From assembly GCA_029339195.1 (NCBI GenBank), contig JAPTJF010000187.1, positions 1-64,000 of the forward strand: a stretch of 64,000 bases of DNA. Direction: 5' to 3'. The first letter of the stretch is position 1, and every line of letters begins with the position of its first letter. A model generated the notes under the pieces. It had not been told where the DNA came from, did not search any database, and worked only from the letters and a program-made list of their open reading frames with translations. The position numbers and the translations under genes are program-made. This document shows positions 12,301 to 22,622 of the stretch, in pieces. Source of the DNA: Micractinium sp. NFX-FRZ (Eukaryota; Chlorophyta; Trebouxiophyceae; Chlorellales; Chlorellaceae).

Positions 12301-14296
12301 GCAAGCCTTTAGGGGGTGCGGCAGCGGCGGCAGTGACACCCTGCTTGCAGCCCTGCCACGTGCGCCGCCTTGCCACCACTCCACCCTGCCTGGCGGGGCA
12401 GGCAACCCGCATTCCTGCCGCCGGCACCTGCTGCTGGCAGCTGGCGAGCGCTGCCGGTAACTCCTGGATGCAACACCCACTCAACAACGCGTCACCGAGC
12501 AACCGGCCCGGTGCCTTCCCCTGATGCCCTGCCCTGCCCTGCAGAACCAACATATGCGTGTCTCAGGGCGGCGCCAAGGCAGGCTACCTGCCGACTCTGC
12601 GGGCCATGGTGGCAGGTGGGCAGGGACGCGCTATGCATTTCGTGCTTGTGCCCGTGAGCGTAGCATGCATGCGCTGCCTGTCAGTTGCGGGCAGCATGCA
12701 CAATGACTGCCTGCCCTACCTCGGAAACCCTTGACCCAGCACGCACCCACATCTTGCATGCCTGCAGAGCGGGGGCTGCCGGGGCTGTACCAGGGTCTGT
12801 CGGCGGGTCTGATCAAAGACTCGGCGGTCAACGCCCTGGGGTTTGCCAGCTACGAGGTGGGAGGGAGGGAGGAAGGGAGAGCAGGAGGGAGGGAAGACTG
12901 GCTGAGGGAGAGTGGAACTGTTGTGCAGTGGGCTGGTGGCAGTTCTGTGGCGGAGAGGGAAGCACTTCTGTAGTGCTGCCACCGCTGGCAGCTCTGCATC
13001 TCCCCGGGGCACACTCGCAGTCGGTGGGCCGCCTGCAGCTGCCAACCCTCTGCATGCTCTGGCTACCCCTCGTCTGCAAGCGCCCATCCACTGCCCCCCA
13101 CCCCCGCAGGCGCTGTGCACGGCTTACGCGCACTACACCGGCGAGCCTCCCAGCACGGGCACCAAGGGCGGGCTGGGCGGCGTGTCGGCCCTCCTGGTCA
13201 TGTCTGTCACCATGCCGCTCGAAAACGTGAGGAGGGGAGGGCGAGCGGGAGGCAGGTGGCCGGGCGGGGGGCAAGCGCATGTGTGAGCATGGTGGGGGGC
13301 ACCAGGCTTGCCTGCACATAGCTCACTCAACCTGGGTGCGTCTAGACAGCAGATCTGCTGCGTCAGTTCTGCCCCATGTCCGCCAATCTGCTGGAGGACC
13401 CACAACGCTGCCACTCCGTGGTCAAGCTGCTCATGCGCTGGGCCCGCTGCGCCAGCTGTGCATGCACGTCACGTGGTGGCTGCAGGCAACATGCGTGATG
13501 TGCCTGTGCATGTGCCCGGCTAAGTTGCCCGCATGCTGTGCATGCTGTGCCTGCTGTGCCCGCAGGTCATGCGGCGGCTGCAGGTGCAGGGGCGGCCGGG
13601 CTTCCCGCGCCTTTACACCGGCGCGCTGGACTGCACAATGCAGGTGCGCGAGTGGGTCTGTGTCGAGCTAGGGAGGAGCGTCAGCCCCCAGGGGCCAGCT
13701 TGAGGCTGTGTGGAGAGGCCCCTTGGGCAGGGCGCACTCAAAAGCGCCGAGAAGTGGGACCACGTGCCCGCCCGTCTCCCCCAACCCCAGGGGTTCTGCC
13801 TGCCTGCACCTCCCTCCCTCCCTGCCACCCTGAACAACGCCGCGCTCCCTCCCTCGGACCCTCTCTCATTTCCCTCCCTGCAGATGCTGCGGCAGGAGGG
13901 GGTGGCCAGCTTCTGGCGGGGCAGCCTGTCCTCCTTTGCCAAGGTGGCACCCTCCATCGCAGCCACACGGTGCGCACAACGGGGCGCCTGCCTGCACCGC
14001 GCTGGTCGCCGCAGTGCTGCCTGTGCTATGTTTCATCCCAGGGGGAGGCATTTTCCTGTGGTGAGATTTCTCCAACTGCCTGTGCCCCAGCTTCCTCCCA
14101 GCTACCTGTACAATCCCTCGTCACGAGGGCTCTGCCGGCCTGTGTGCACGCTGGCATACCCATGTGCAGCCACCCTTATCCCCATCCCGGGATCTGGACC
14201 CGCCCCTGTCCCTTGTGCAGGTTGCTGTACGAAACAATTGTCGAGCTGCGAGGCATAGGAGGGGTGCGGCGGTACCGCACAGACGCCGGCGGCTAG
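9316..14296 (+). CDS. Calcium-regulated mitochondrial carrier (ATP-Mg/Pi type)
   Basis: Fifteen exons join in frame to 474 residues: 9316-9429, 9619-9728, 9870-9973, 10334-10450, 10788-10894, 11057-11143, 11526-11615, 11855-11939, 12192-12285, 12545-12615, 12768-12856, 13110-13226, 13566-13643, 13884-13969, 14221-14296. The N-terminal half has four canonical EF-hand loops: DADRNGRLE, DRDKDRSIT, DADGDGQLT and DADADGRID. The C-terminal half has three mitochondrial-carrier repeats with PLERLR, PLEALR and PLENVM at the signature positions. This architecture is that of calcium-dependent ATP-Mg/phosphate carriers (SCaMC/APC) of the inner mitochondrial membrane; the substrate is inferred from the family. 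The third signature lacks the usual K/R at position 6 (Met, followed by two Arg). The intron after 12285 starts with GC instead of GT. Two introns contain copies of the following exon's start. Confidence 0.9.
10181..10345 (+). repeat. Duplicated acceptor and internal 20-bp repeat in carrier intron
   Basis: The acceptor motif CACCTGCAGCGCT occurs near 10177-10188 and again at the real exon 4 junction at 10333. Between them TCTCAACCCCACGCCTTTGA is present twice (10231-10250 and 10274-10293), followed each time by a related TTCGACCTGC segment. Confidence 0.8.
10661..10702 (+). repeat. Intronic copy of exon 5 start
   Basis: GGCGCCCAGGTGT plus TCAGACACTG at 10668-10690 matches the real exon 5 edge at 10787 (GGCGCCCAGGTGTCTCAGACG), about 119 bp downstream. 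The copy has lost the CAG acceptor. Confidence 0.8.
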
Positions 14297-14485
14297 CTGG
14301 CGGCGCTCTGGTGTGCACAGTGCTGCGCGTGCCGCCCGCCAAGCTGTTGTGATCCCTCTTGATTGCATTGTTGCATTTGAATTATTAACGGAAGGGTTGG
14401 TTGAAATGACGGCTGAGAGCCACCTACGCGTCACGACACAGAGAAGACGCCCAGCGGGATAGCATAGTGAACCGTCACCCCACTG
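14297..14485. other. Convergent 3' ends of carrier and SMC genes
   Basis: The carrier stop (14296, plus strand) and the SMC stop (14486, minus strand) face each other across 189 bp. An AT-richer stretch near 14350-14390 is the likely shared 3' UTR and poly(A) region, though I do not see a TGTAA signal. Confidence 0.5.
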
Positions 14486-17400
14486 TCACGTGCTGCCCAT
14501 GTGCACTGTCACCGCCTCAGAGGCATGGTGCCGAGACGTCACCCCCACCAGGCACCCCGCCTGCTCGTACACCTGCAGAGGCAGCCAGTGGGAAGGTGGT
14601 GTGTTGGACAGCTCTCTGGGGGGCTGAGCGGCACCTACTGCAGGCACACAGGCACTACGCACACGGCGAGCAGGGCGTATGGCCTGGACAGCATGACATG
14701 GCCTGGGAAGCATGATGGGTTTGGATGCCCTCGCAGCACTTGCCATCCCAACAAGGAGCGCTCAGCTGGGCACGTGCCTGAGGGAGTTGCACTCCTAAAC
14801 GCAGCGTTGCACCGACACCAGTGGAGCCCCCGTCTCAGCAAGCCACCCCGCCCTCACCCACCCACCCACCCACCTGCGGCTTGTGGGAGACCACCAGGTA
14901 CTGCGCCCCCTGCTGCGCCTGCTGCGCCGAGATGTAGTCCGCCACGCGGGCGGCGTTCACCTGCGATCGAGCACCGAGGCCGGGAGGCGGGGGTCAAGGG
15001 GGGTGTAGGGTCCGCGGAGCAGCCGCAATCAATGCACTTCCGTGACCCACCGCCCTCCTCTCCTCCTGAGGAGCGAGAACTTCTCTAAATTCCGCGCCCA
15101 GGCAACAGCGCACGGAATTATCCCTTATGAAGCCCACTGACTAAGCCATACTCGTTGCACAGAAAACGCCTCACCGTGTCCAGCGCACAGTCCACCTCGT
15201 CAAAAAAATAGAAGGGGGAGGGGGCGGCGGCCTGCAGGGCGAAGCAGAGGGCCAGCGTGGCCAGCGCCTGCTGCCCGCCGCTGAGGGAGGGGAAGGGGCG
15301 CCAGCGCTGGCGGTCGGGCCTGCAAGCAGGGCGGCAGGGCGGCAATGGGGCAAAAGGGTCGGAGCGGGCAGGCGGGGAGGCAGGCGGGAGGCAGGGAGGA
15401 GGCAGGCGTGAGCGAGGAGGTGCAGACAGCGCACCACATGACAGCTAGCTAGTTGTGAATGTAAGAAGGCAGGGGCAAAAAGCGGTGGTCCTGACACCCT
15501 GACGCACTACCCGCACACCCCCGCTCGCCGGCCTGCTGCCCACCTGCCACACACCCCGAATACAAGAGCCTCCACGTGGCATGTCCTCTCATCCTTGATA
15601 GCAGTCAGCCTGCCGGGTGCGAAGCTGCCTGTCACTCACGCCCCACTGAAGAGCCCAAACCCCAGCTTACAAGCCCACCGCCAAGATTGCAGCGCACCCC
15701 CACCTGACATGGAAGGTCACCCCGTCTGTGAACGCCGCCAGCCGGTCGGGCGTGTAGCTGCAGTACGCGTCGCCCTGCCCGCCCGTCAGGCGAGCATAGA
15801 CGGGGCTGAGCTGCGCGTTGACGGCGGACAGGGAGGCGTGGAAGCGGGCGTAGCGCTCCTCCTGCGGATTGGCAGGGTGGAATGTGGGTGGCAGGCAGGT
15901 TGATGCCAACCCAGTGAGTAAGGGGGCGGAGAGCGGGCAGGAAGGAGTGAAGGCTGGCGTAGCGCTTAGGCAGGCTGCCCGGCAGGCTGGCAGTGGAGGG
16001 TTTCTCTACAGTGCCACAGACCATCTCTCCCTCGCCCACCAGCTTGCCTCCTGCCCAACCCTCTCCCAGGCAGGCAGGAAAAAAGCTTCCCTTGCCCACC
16101 CCAACGCCCCCCCTGGCACACCTGCAGGCTGCCCTGCTTGCGCTCCAGCTCAGCCAGCGCATCTGCCAGGGCGTCCAGCTTCCTCCCAGCTTCCTCCTGC
16201 TGTGCTGCCGCCGCTGCGGCCTCCTGCAGGGCGGTTGGCGCCAGAGAGGCCTGCAGTGCCTGCAAGCGGGGGTTCAGAAGGGTTGGGGCAAGGCAAAGCA
16301 CACGGCTGTGGGAATCTACATTGTTAGGCAACAACGACGTCTCACTGAGCACCACTGGCCCCGCTGCCTCACAGTGCCCCCACACTGCGCACTTCAGGTG
16401 GGCCCACCCCACCTGCAGCTGCCGCTCCTGATGAGCCAGCTCCTCCAGCGCTGCCTGCACCGCCTCACTGCTCCATCCACTGCACGCTTCCCCACTGTCC
16501 CCTGCCGGCCTGCTGCTCCCACGCTGCTGATGCTGTTGCTGCTGGCGCCGCTGCTGCCTGCCCTGCCGCCCCTGCTGCGGCCGGCTGCGAGTCACGGGCG
16601 CTGTGCTGGCGCCAGCTGTCGAGGCGCGCCGCCGGGCGGGGCCCGACTCAAACTCACTGTCGCTCCCCTCCTCCTCACTGGTGCTGCCATGAGCCGCTGC
16701 ACGCCCTCCTCGGATGCTCCTCCTGGCTGCTGCCTGGCTGCGGTGGGAGGGGGCCGGAGCAGCGCGCTTGCTGTCGGCAGCAGAGGCTGAGGGGCGGGCC
16801 ACCCCATCAGCCCTGCCCTCCTCCTCGCTGCCATCATCTGAAGACTCAACCACCGCCAGCCGCCGCTTGCTGCGACCAGGTCGAGACGCGCTGCGCGCCG
16901 CCGCTGCCGGCGCCGTCGCTGCTGCAGGCAGGCTGCCTCGGCTCTCTGCTCGCGCCAGCCGGCGCCGGCGCCGCCGTGGCTGCTCCTCCTCTGACCCACT
17001 CTTGCTCCCACCCTCGCTCCTGCTCGGCTGGACGCTTCCACCGGCAGCGGTGCCTTCTGCCTCCTGCTCCTCCTGAGGCCCGGCTGCTGCCAGGGCTGCC
17101 CTCACACCCTCGAGCTCCCGCTCCCCTTGCTGCCGTGCTGCGTGCAGGTCGCGCAGGGCGGCTTGCTGCTGCTGCCACCGCCGGGTGGCGCCCTCGTGGC
17201 GCCTGCACGGCACATGACGTTGCAGGGCAAGTGTATGGGGGGAGCCCAAAGCCACATGAAGCTCTGCCTACAAGCTCCTCTTTGACTGCTGCAGATGGCA
17301 GAGCAGCCAGCAAAGGCGCCAATCCTAGCGCAGCCTAACACGCCGTCCTCCACAGGGCACAATCACCGAAGCCGGCCCCGAGCCAACTCACTTGACAGCA

Positions 17401-20400
17401 GCCATCCAGTCTGCCTCCACGCTCACACACTCCTTCCTGTGCTGCTCTGCTGCCGCCGCCAGGCCCTCTGCCTCCTCCTCCTGCTGCCGTGCCCCCTCCT
17501 CTAGCTCCCCCAGCTGCTCCCGCAGCCTCTCAGCCTGCGCCGCCGCTGCCTGCTGCGCCTGCTGCGCCGCCTGCATCTTGTGCTGCTGCCGGGCGGCTGC
17601 TGCCAGGGCCGTCTGGGCGGCTGCCACCTGCTGCTGCGCCTCCCCTGCTTGCGTTTGCAGAGCCTGCAAGTCCCTCTCAGCAGCCAGCAGCGTTGCCCCA
17701 CCGCTGCTGCTGCCCACGCAGGCGTCATGGGCGGCCCGGGCGGCAGCCAGCCGCTGCTCAGCTTGCGCCAGCTCAGCCCCAGCCGAGGTGGCAGCCGCCT
17801 CGGCCGCCGCTGCCTGCTGCTGGCCTGCCTGCACCTGCCGCTGCAGCTGCTGCGCCTGCTGCTGCACCGTCCGCCCCCGTTTCGCCCCGCCCCCACCCTG
17901 CAGCTGTGCCAAGCGCCGCTCGGCTGCTGCCAGCTGTGCTGCCACCGCCTGCTGCTCCTCTTGGAGGTTCCCTGCCTCGGCCGCTGCAGCCTCTGCCTGC
18001 TGCCCTGCCTCGGCCGCTGCCTGCTGTGCCTGCTGCGCCTGCTCCTGCAGGCCAGCCGCCTGCTGCCTCAGCTGCGGCAGGTCCGGCTCTGCGGCCTGCC
18101 CAGCAGTGGCTGCTCCCGCTGCTGTGGGCGCCTGCTGGCCGGGCGCCACAAAGGTGCTCGACAGCAGGTAGGGCCGCAGGTGGGAGGGAGGTGAGCGGGC
18201 ACCCACAATCTCGCCGTCCGCCTTGAACACATCGCCCTGCATGGACCGTGAGGGAGGCCAGAAGATGAGCTTAGTGAGACATCGCTTGCCTTGGCCAGAT
18301 AGGGCTGGTCGGGAGGAGCCGGCGGCATGCAGCAGCCGCCATGCCTGGCATACTGTAGTGCCCGCCTGCCCAGCAGACACTGTTTGAGACCGCCCTGTCC
18401 AGCAAATTAGCATCTCAACGACCTCCAACCTGCCAGCCTGGCACATCATGTCGGCACCCTCTCCTCACCTGTGCCGTGACGACGTTGCGCCGCCGCCCGC
18501 CCCGCCGCCTGTCAGCCTGCACCGCCGCCAGCGCCGCCCGCCGGTCTCCCGCCATCCACCAGTTGCCCAGCAGGTGGCCTGCCAGAAACCCCTCCGCCCC
18601 CGGCACCGCTGGGTTGGGCTGCACGCAGGCAGCCAGCGGGATGAGGCCGTCTCCATTACCACCACCACCGCCGCCGCCCGCAGCAGCTGCTCCCAGGTCG
18701 CCAGCTGGCAAGGATGATGCAGGTGCCCCTCCACCTCCCTGAAGTTCTGACAGTACCTTGCAGGTTGCCACCCCCACCCTGTGGGCCTCAAAGTGGGACA
18801 CCACCTGCTGGGCGGCTGCCCGGCTGGACACCACCAGGTAGCTGCTCTGCTTGGGAGTGAGGAGGAAAGAAAGAGGGGAGAGGGGAGTGCACTGGCCGTG
18901 AGGTTTGGTGGGGGCGGGGCACGTATGCTTCGTCGCATGCCCGCAGCCTGCACCTCCTGCCCGCTTCCAGCCTAACGCCTGTCAAACAAAGCAGCGCCAG
19001 GACCCGGCGAGGGGTGTCCGTGCTCCCTTGTGTCGCCACTGAAACTCACTCACCGGGTTGCAGAGTTCCAGCAGGGCGGCATTCACAGCAGTGCCGGCAC
19101 CTGTGGGTCCCCCCGGCGCCAGGCGGGCCACGCTGTGCAGCCTGCCGTGGAAAGACCCCGGCGGGCAAGCCGCCGCCAGCGCTGCCACAGCCTGGTCTGA
19201 CGTGTGCTTGTCTGAGCCGCCCACCGCTGCACCTGCCTGCCCCCTTCCCTGAGTGGCGGGCGGGCGCTCGGCCTCGGCAACCTGCGCTGAGACAGCACAG
19301 AGCGCCGCCTGCGCCTCGGCCGCCGCCGCTGCACGCTGGTACTGCTGCTGCCGGGCAGCCTGCAGCCTCGCTTCAGCCGCTTGCAACTGCGGCACCCGCT
19401 GCTGCTGCTGGGCTTTGAGCTGATCCACCAGAGCGGCAGCTTCCACCTGCCGCTCTTGCCGCTGCGCCGCCGCAGCACACGCTGCCGCCTGCTCAGCCTC
19501 CAGCGCTGCCAACCGTGCTGCACACTGCTCCAGCCACTGCTTGGCCGAGCCATGACTGCCGCGACCTGCCTCTGCCGCCTGCTGTGCGGCCGCCAGCTCA
19601 GCTTCCAGGTTGGACAGGCCACCTGGCGCCGCCAGCTCAGCGCGCAGTTTTGCCACCTTGGCAGACACCAGTGCCTCGTCCTCCCTGAGCTCTGCCAGCA
19701 CAGCAGTGGCGGCAGCCAGCGCCGCCCTGTGTTGCAGCGGGCGGGAAAGCAGGCGGGGACGGAGCAGATGAGGACTTGGGCGTTTGGAAGGGTGGCAATT
19801 CAGGGAAGCAAGCACACTGCGCAGGCACCGCGGTGTGCACGCTTCCAAGCCAGCCAGGCAAGACGGCTCAGGCCAGCAGTTTCTATTCATGGCTCTCCAA
19901 CCCCTCCCAACACACTCTCTGCTCACCTGTGCTGCTCGGCCTCCCGCCCCGCCTGCCCAAGCCGCTTCTGCAGCTGCTGCTGCCCGCCCTTGGCGCCGCC
20001 CCCGCCTGCCGCAGCCGCCTCAGCCGCCTTGAGCTGCACCCTCAGCTTTGCTGCCTCCATCTGGGCTGCTGCCACCCGCTTTGCCAGCCTGGCATGCCCT
20101 TTCTCTGCTGCCTTGAGTGCCTTGCTGGCAGCCGCCTTGGCTTCTAGCAACTCGTCTGCTGCCAACTTGGCGGCCGCCTGGTCAGCAGCGTGCGCTGCCA
20201 CCTCAGCCTCCACCGCTGCCACCTGGCGCTGCTGCCCCGCCAGCTGGCGCTTCAGCAGCCCCACCTGCTGGCCCAGCACCTCTCTCTGGTGATTTGTGCA
20301 ACAAAAGGGAAGGGCAGGGTAGAGATCAGAGAGGAGGGTGTGACTGTGCACTGAGGACCGTCCTCTGGTGACCAGAGCGCAACTGATGGCCAGGGCTTTG

Positions 20401-22472
20401 CTGGCCGCCCAACTCAGCACGTAGCAGACGAGCCATGTGATGCCCAGCCTCCCGTTCTCCGAAACCATCAGCAGCATAGCAGGTCGCGTGCAGCCCCCTC
20501 ACTTTGCGCCGCCCGTACTGCCGCTGCTGCTCCTCGTACCGCTGCCACCTGGCCACCTCTGGGGCCAGCCGCTGCCGCTGCAGCTCCAGCCTACAGGGAA
20601 ACAGGTGGGTGCGGGGAGGGGAGTGATCAGTCTAGGATGCAACACGGGCGACTGGTTGTTAAAACACACACGCATGGGGGCAGGGCCCTTGCTTCTGCAC
20701 CACAGAGCTGGCAGCAGACTCTGCTGCCTTGCTCGGAGCAAGCCAATGCAGTTAAAGTAATTCTATGCAATGCAATGCAGGACTGACACCTCCCAAAAAC
20801 CGACACCCCCCAACCAGCTCACTCTGCCAGCCGCTCTTCCTCCAAGTCGTAAGCAACCGCCTGCTGCCCCGCCTCTGCCTCCAGGGCGGCCAGCCGCTCT
20901 CCATAGCTGGCGGTACCGATGAGCAGCTCCAGGAAGCGTGCCAGCTGGACAGGCTCCGCCACCTGTACCGCCTGCCGGTGCTGCGTCACCACAAACCTGC
21001 AGGCAGAGGCAGGAGGGGTGCAGGCACGAGGTGATAGTGGGGCGGCACTGGCAGAGCGGCGCTGGCCTGGGTGACGTGCCCTCTGGCTGTATGTGTACCT
21101 CAGCCCACCCAAGCTGAACGGCAGGTGCATCTAGCATCCAGCATGGAATGCATGCAGGCAGGCAGTGGCAGCAGGCGCTGCTCGCTCCGCGAAACCTCCA
21201 CCTGTCCCCACCTGTCCACCGCCTCGGTTTGAATTCCTAACGGCGCCAGCAGCTCGCGCAGTGCAGCAGGCGTGGTGGTGCGCCACTGTGCAGCAGAAGT
21301 GGAAGCTGCACTACCACTGCTGCCGCCGCTGTCGCCGCCTGCTGCGGGCCCTGCCCCTGCCCCTGGCAGCTGCTGGACAGACAGGTCAGACCGTCCATTG
21401 CGGGTGACCCGCCGTCGGATGAGCAGCCTGCCCACCACCCGGTCTGCAGCACTGCTGCCTGCCCTGGCTGAGGCCGCAAAGCCGTTGCCTGTCCCAATTG
21501 CCGGCACTGCTGCTGCTGCTGACGCTGCAAGTGCTGGCCGCGCACTGTCGCACCCGCCGCCGTCGCTGCCATCACGGCTCCCTCCGCCCTGCCCCTGCTC
21601 TGGCTCCTCCTGCGGCTGCTGCTCCTGCCCATGAATGTCAAAGTGCACGATGACCTCTGCCGCCGCCACCGGCGCTGCCGCTGCCGCCGCGCCTGCTGCG
21701 CCCTCAGCGCCTGTGGGCGACTCGGTGTGGTTGACCAGCGAGCCCAGGTTGCGTGCCCGCATCATGCGGGCGTTCCCTCCCAGAGCAAACGCAATCGCCT
21801 CTCCCTGCAAGGCGGCGCGCAGCAGCGCAAGAGGACGGCAGCTGAGGGTGCAAAGTGGCACCGCCGCCAGCACAATGTCCCCACAAGCAAGGCAGTCGCG
21901 CAAGGCGCCTTCTCTGCTGCAAGCAGGGGCTCTAAGCCATGCTCTCATGGTCCTCCTTCCGCCCCGTCCAGCACCCACTCACCACGACCGACTTGCCGCA
22001 GCCGTTTGGGCCAACAACCGCAGTGAACCGCCCAAAGGGAGCACCCACGAGCGCCCGCTGGCGGTACGACTTGAACCCTGCAACATGTGCATTTGCAGGG
22101 GTGTGGTGGTGATGGTGTATAGTTGCCGGGGGGTATACTTCAGTTGAAGGGTCGGCGGCCACGGCGGGCATCAGCGGCAGCCAGGCGGGAGAGCGGCGGC
22201 ACTGGGCGGCGGGAGCGGCGCTTGCTCTGCGGCCTGCCCTGGCCTCCCTGCGTGCTTCACGACCCCAGGCCTGGCGTGCACCTCCTGAGACCGCCTGGCA
22301 CGCCCTTCCCACATTGAACCTCGGGCGCAGCTGCTTCACCTTCGAGTTCAACGGCGTGCAGTCGCAGCCTTTTGGGCGCCTCTTGGGCTGCCTGCCCTGC
22401 CATGGCCACCCCTGCCTGTGCAGAGGGGCCGGGCTGCTGCCCAGGCTGTTCTGACTGCTCGCTCCCCTCCAT
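14486..22472 (-). CDS. Divergent SMC-family ATPase
   Basis: This is a long multi-exon gene for a structural-maintenance-of-chromosomes ATPase. Exon 1 (22472-22340) ends in RLRLHAVELE and splices in frame to 22077-21983, giving GFKSYR and Walker A GPNGCGKS (residues 67-74 from this start). Further on come the Q-loop region FVVTQHRQAV, Ala/Gln-rich coiled coil, a hinge-like segment around 19080-18180 and a second coiled coil with a serine-rich acidic insertion near 16650-17050. The C-terminal head has the ABC signature LSGGQQALATLAL, Walker B FYFFDEVDCALDT and the switch segment YLVVSHKPQ. The last exon (14572-14486) ends the frame. SMC proteins form ring complexes that organise chromosomes. 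The head motifs mix features of SMC1, SMC3 and SMC4 and I cannot place it in one subfamily. An ATG at 22403 is an alternative start. Confidence 0.82.
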
Positions 22473-22560
22473 TCCTTGTATCGATTGTATAGGGGCCGCC
22501 CTTCCCTCCTTCGCTCTCAAGCAAACTGAGGTCGGGTTGGGAACAAAGATGCCGGGCGAT

Positions 22561-22565
22561 TTACA
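22561..22565 (-). terminator. TGTAA poly(A) signal of pseudouridine synthase gene
   Basis: TTACA on the plus strand reads TGTAA on the minus strand, 58 bp after the stop of the pseudouridine synthase gene. TGTAA is the usual green-algal polyadenylation signal. The SMC start codon lies only about 90 bp further on. Confidence 0.5.
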
Positions 22566-22622
22566 GGGCGACATCAGCAGGGCTGAATTGGGGTGGAAAG
22601 AAAGGTGCGGGAGCGCCGTGCC

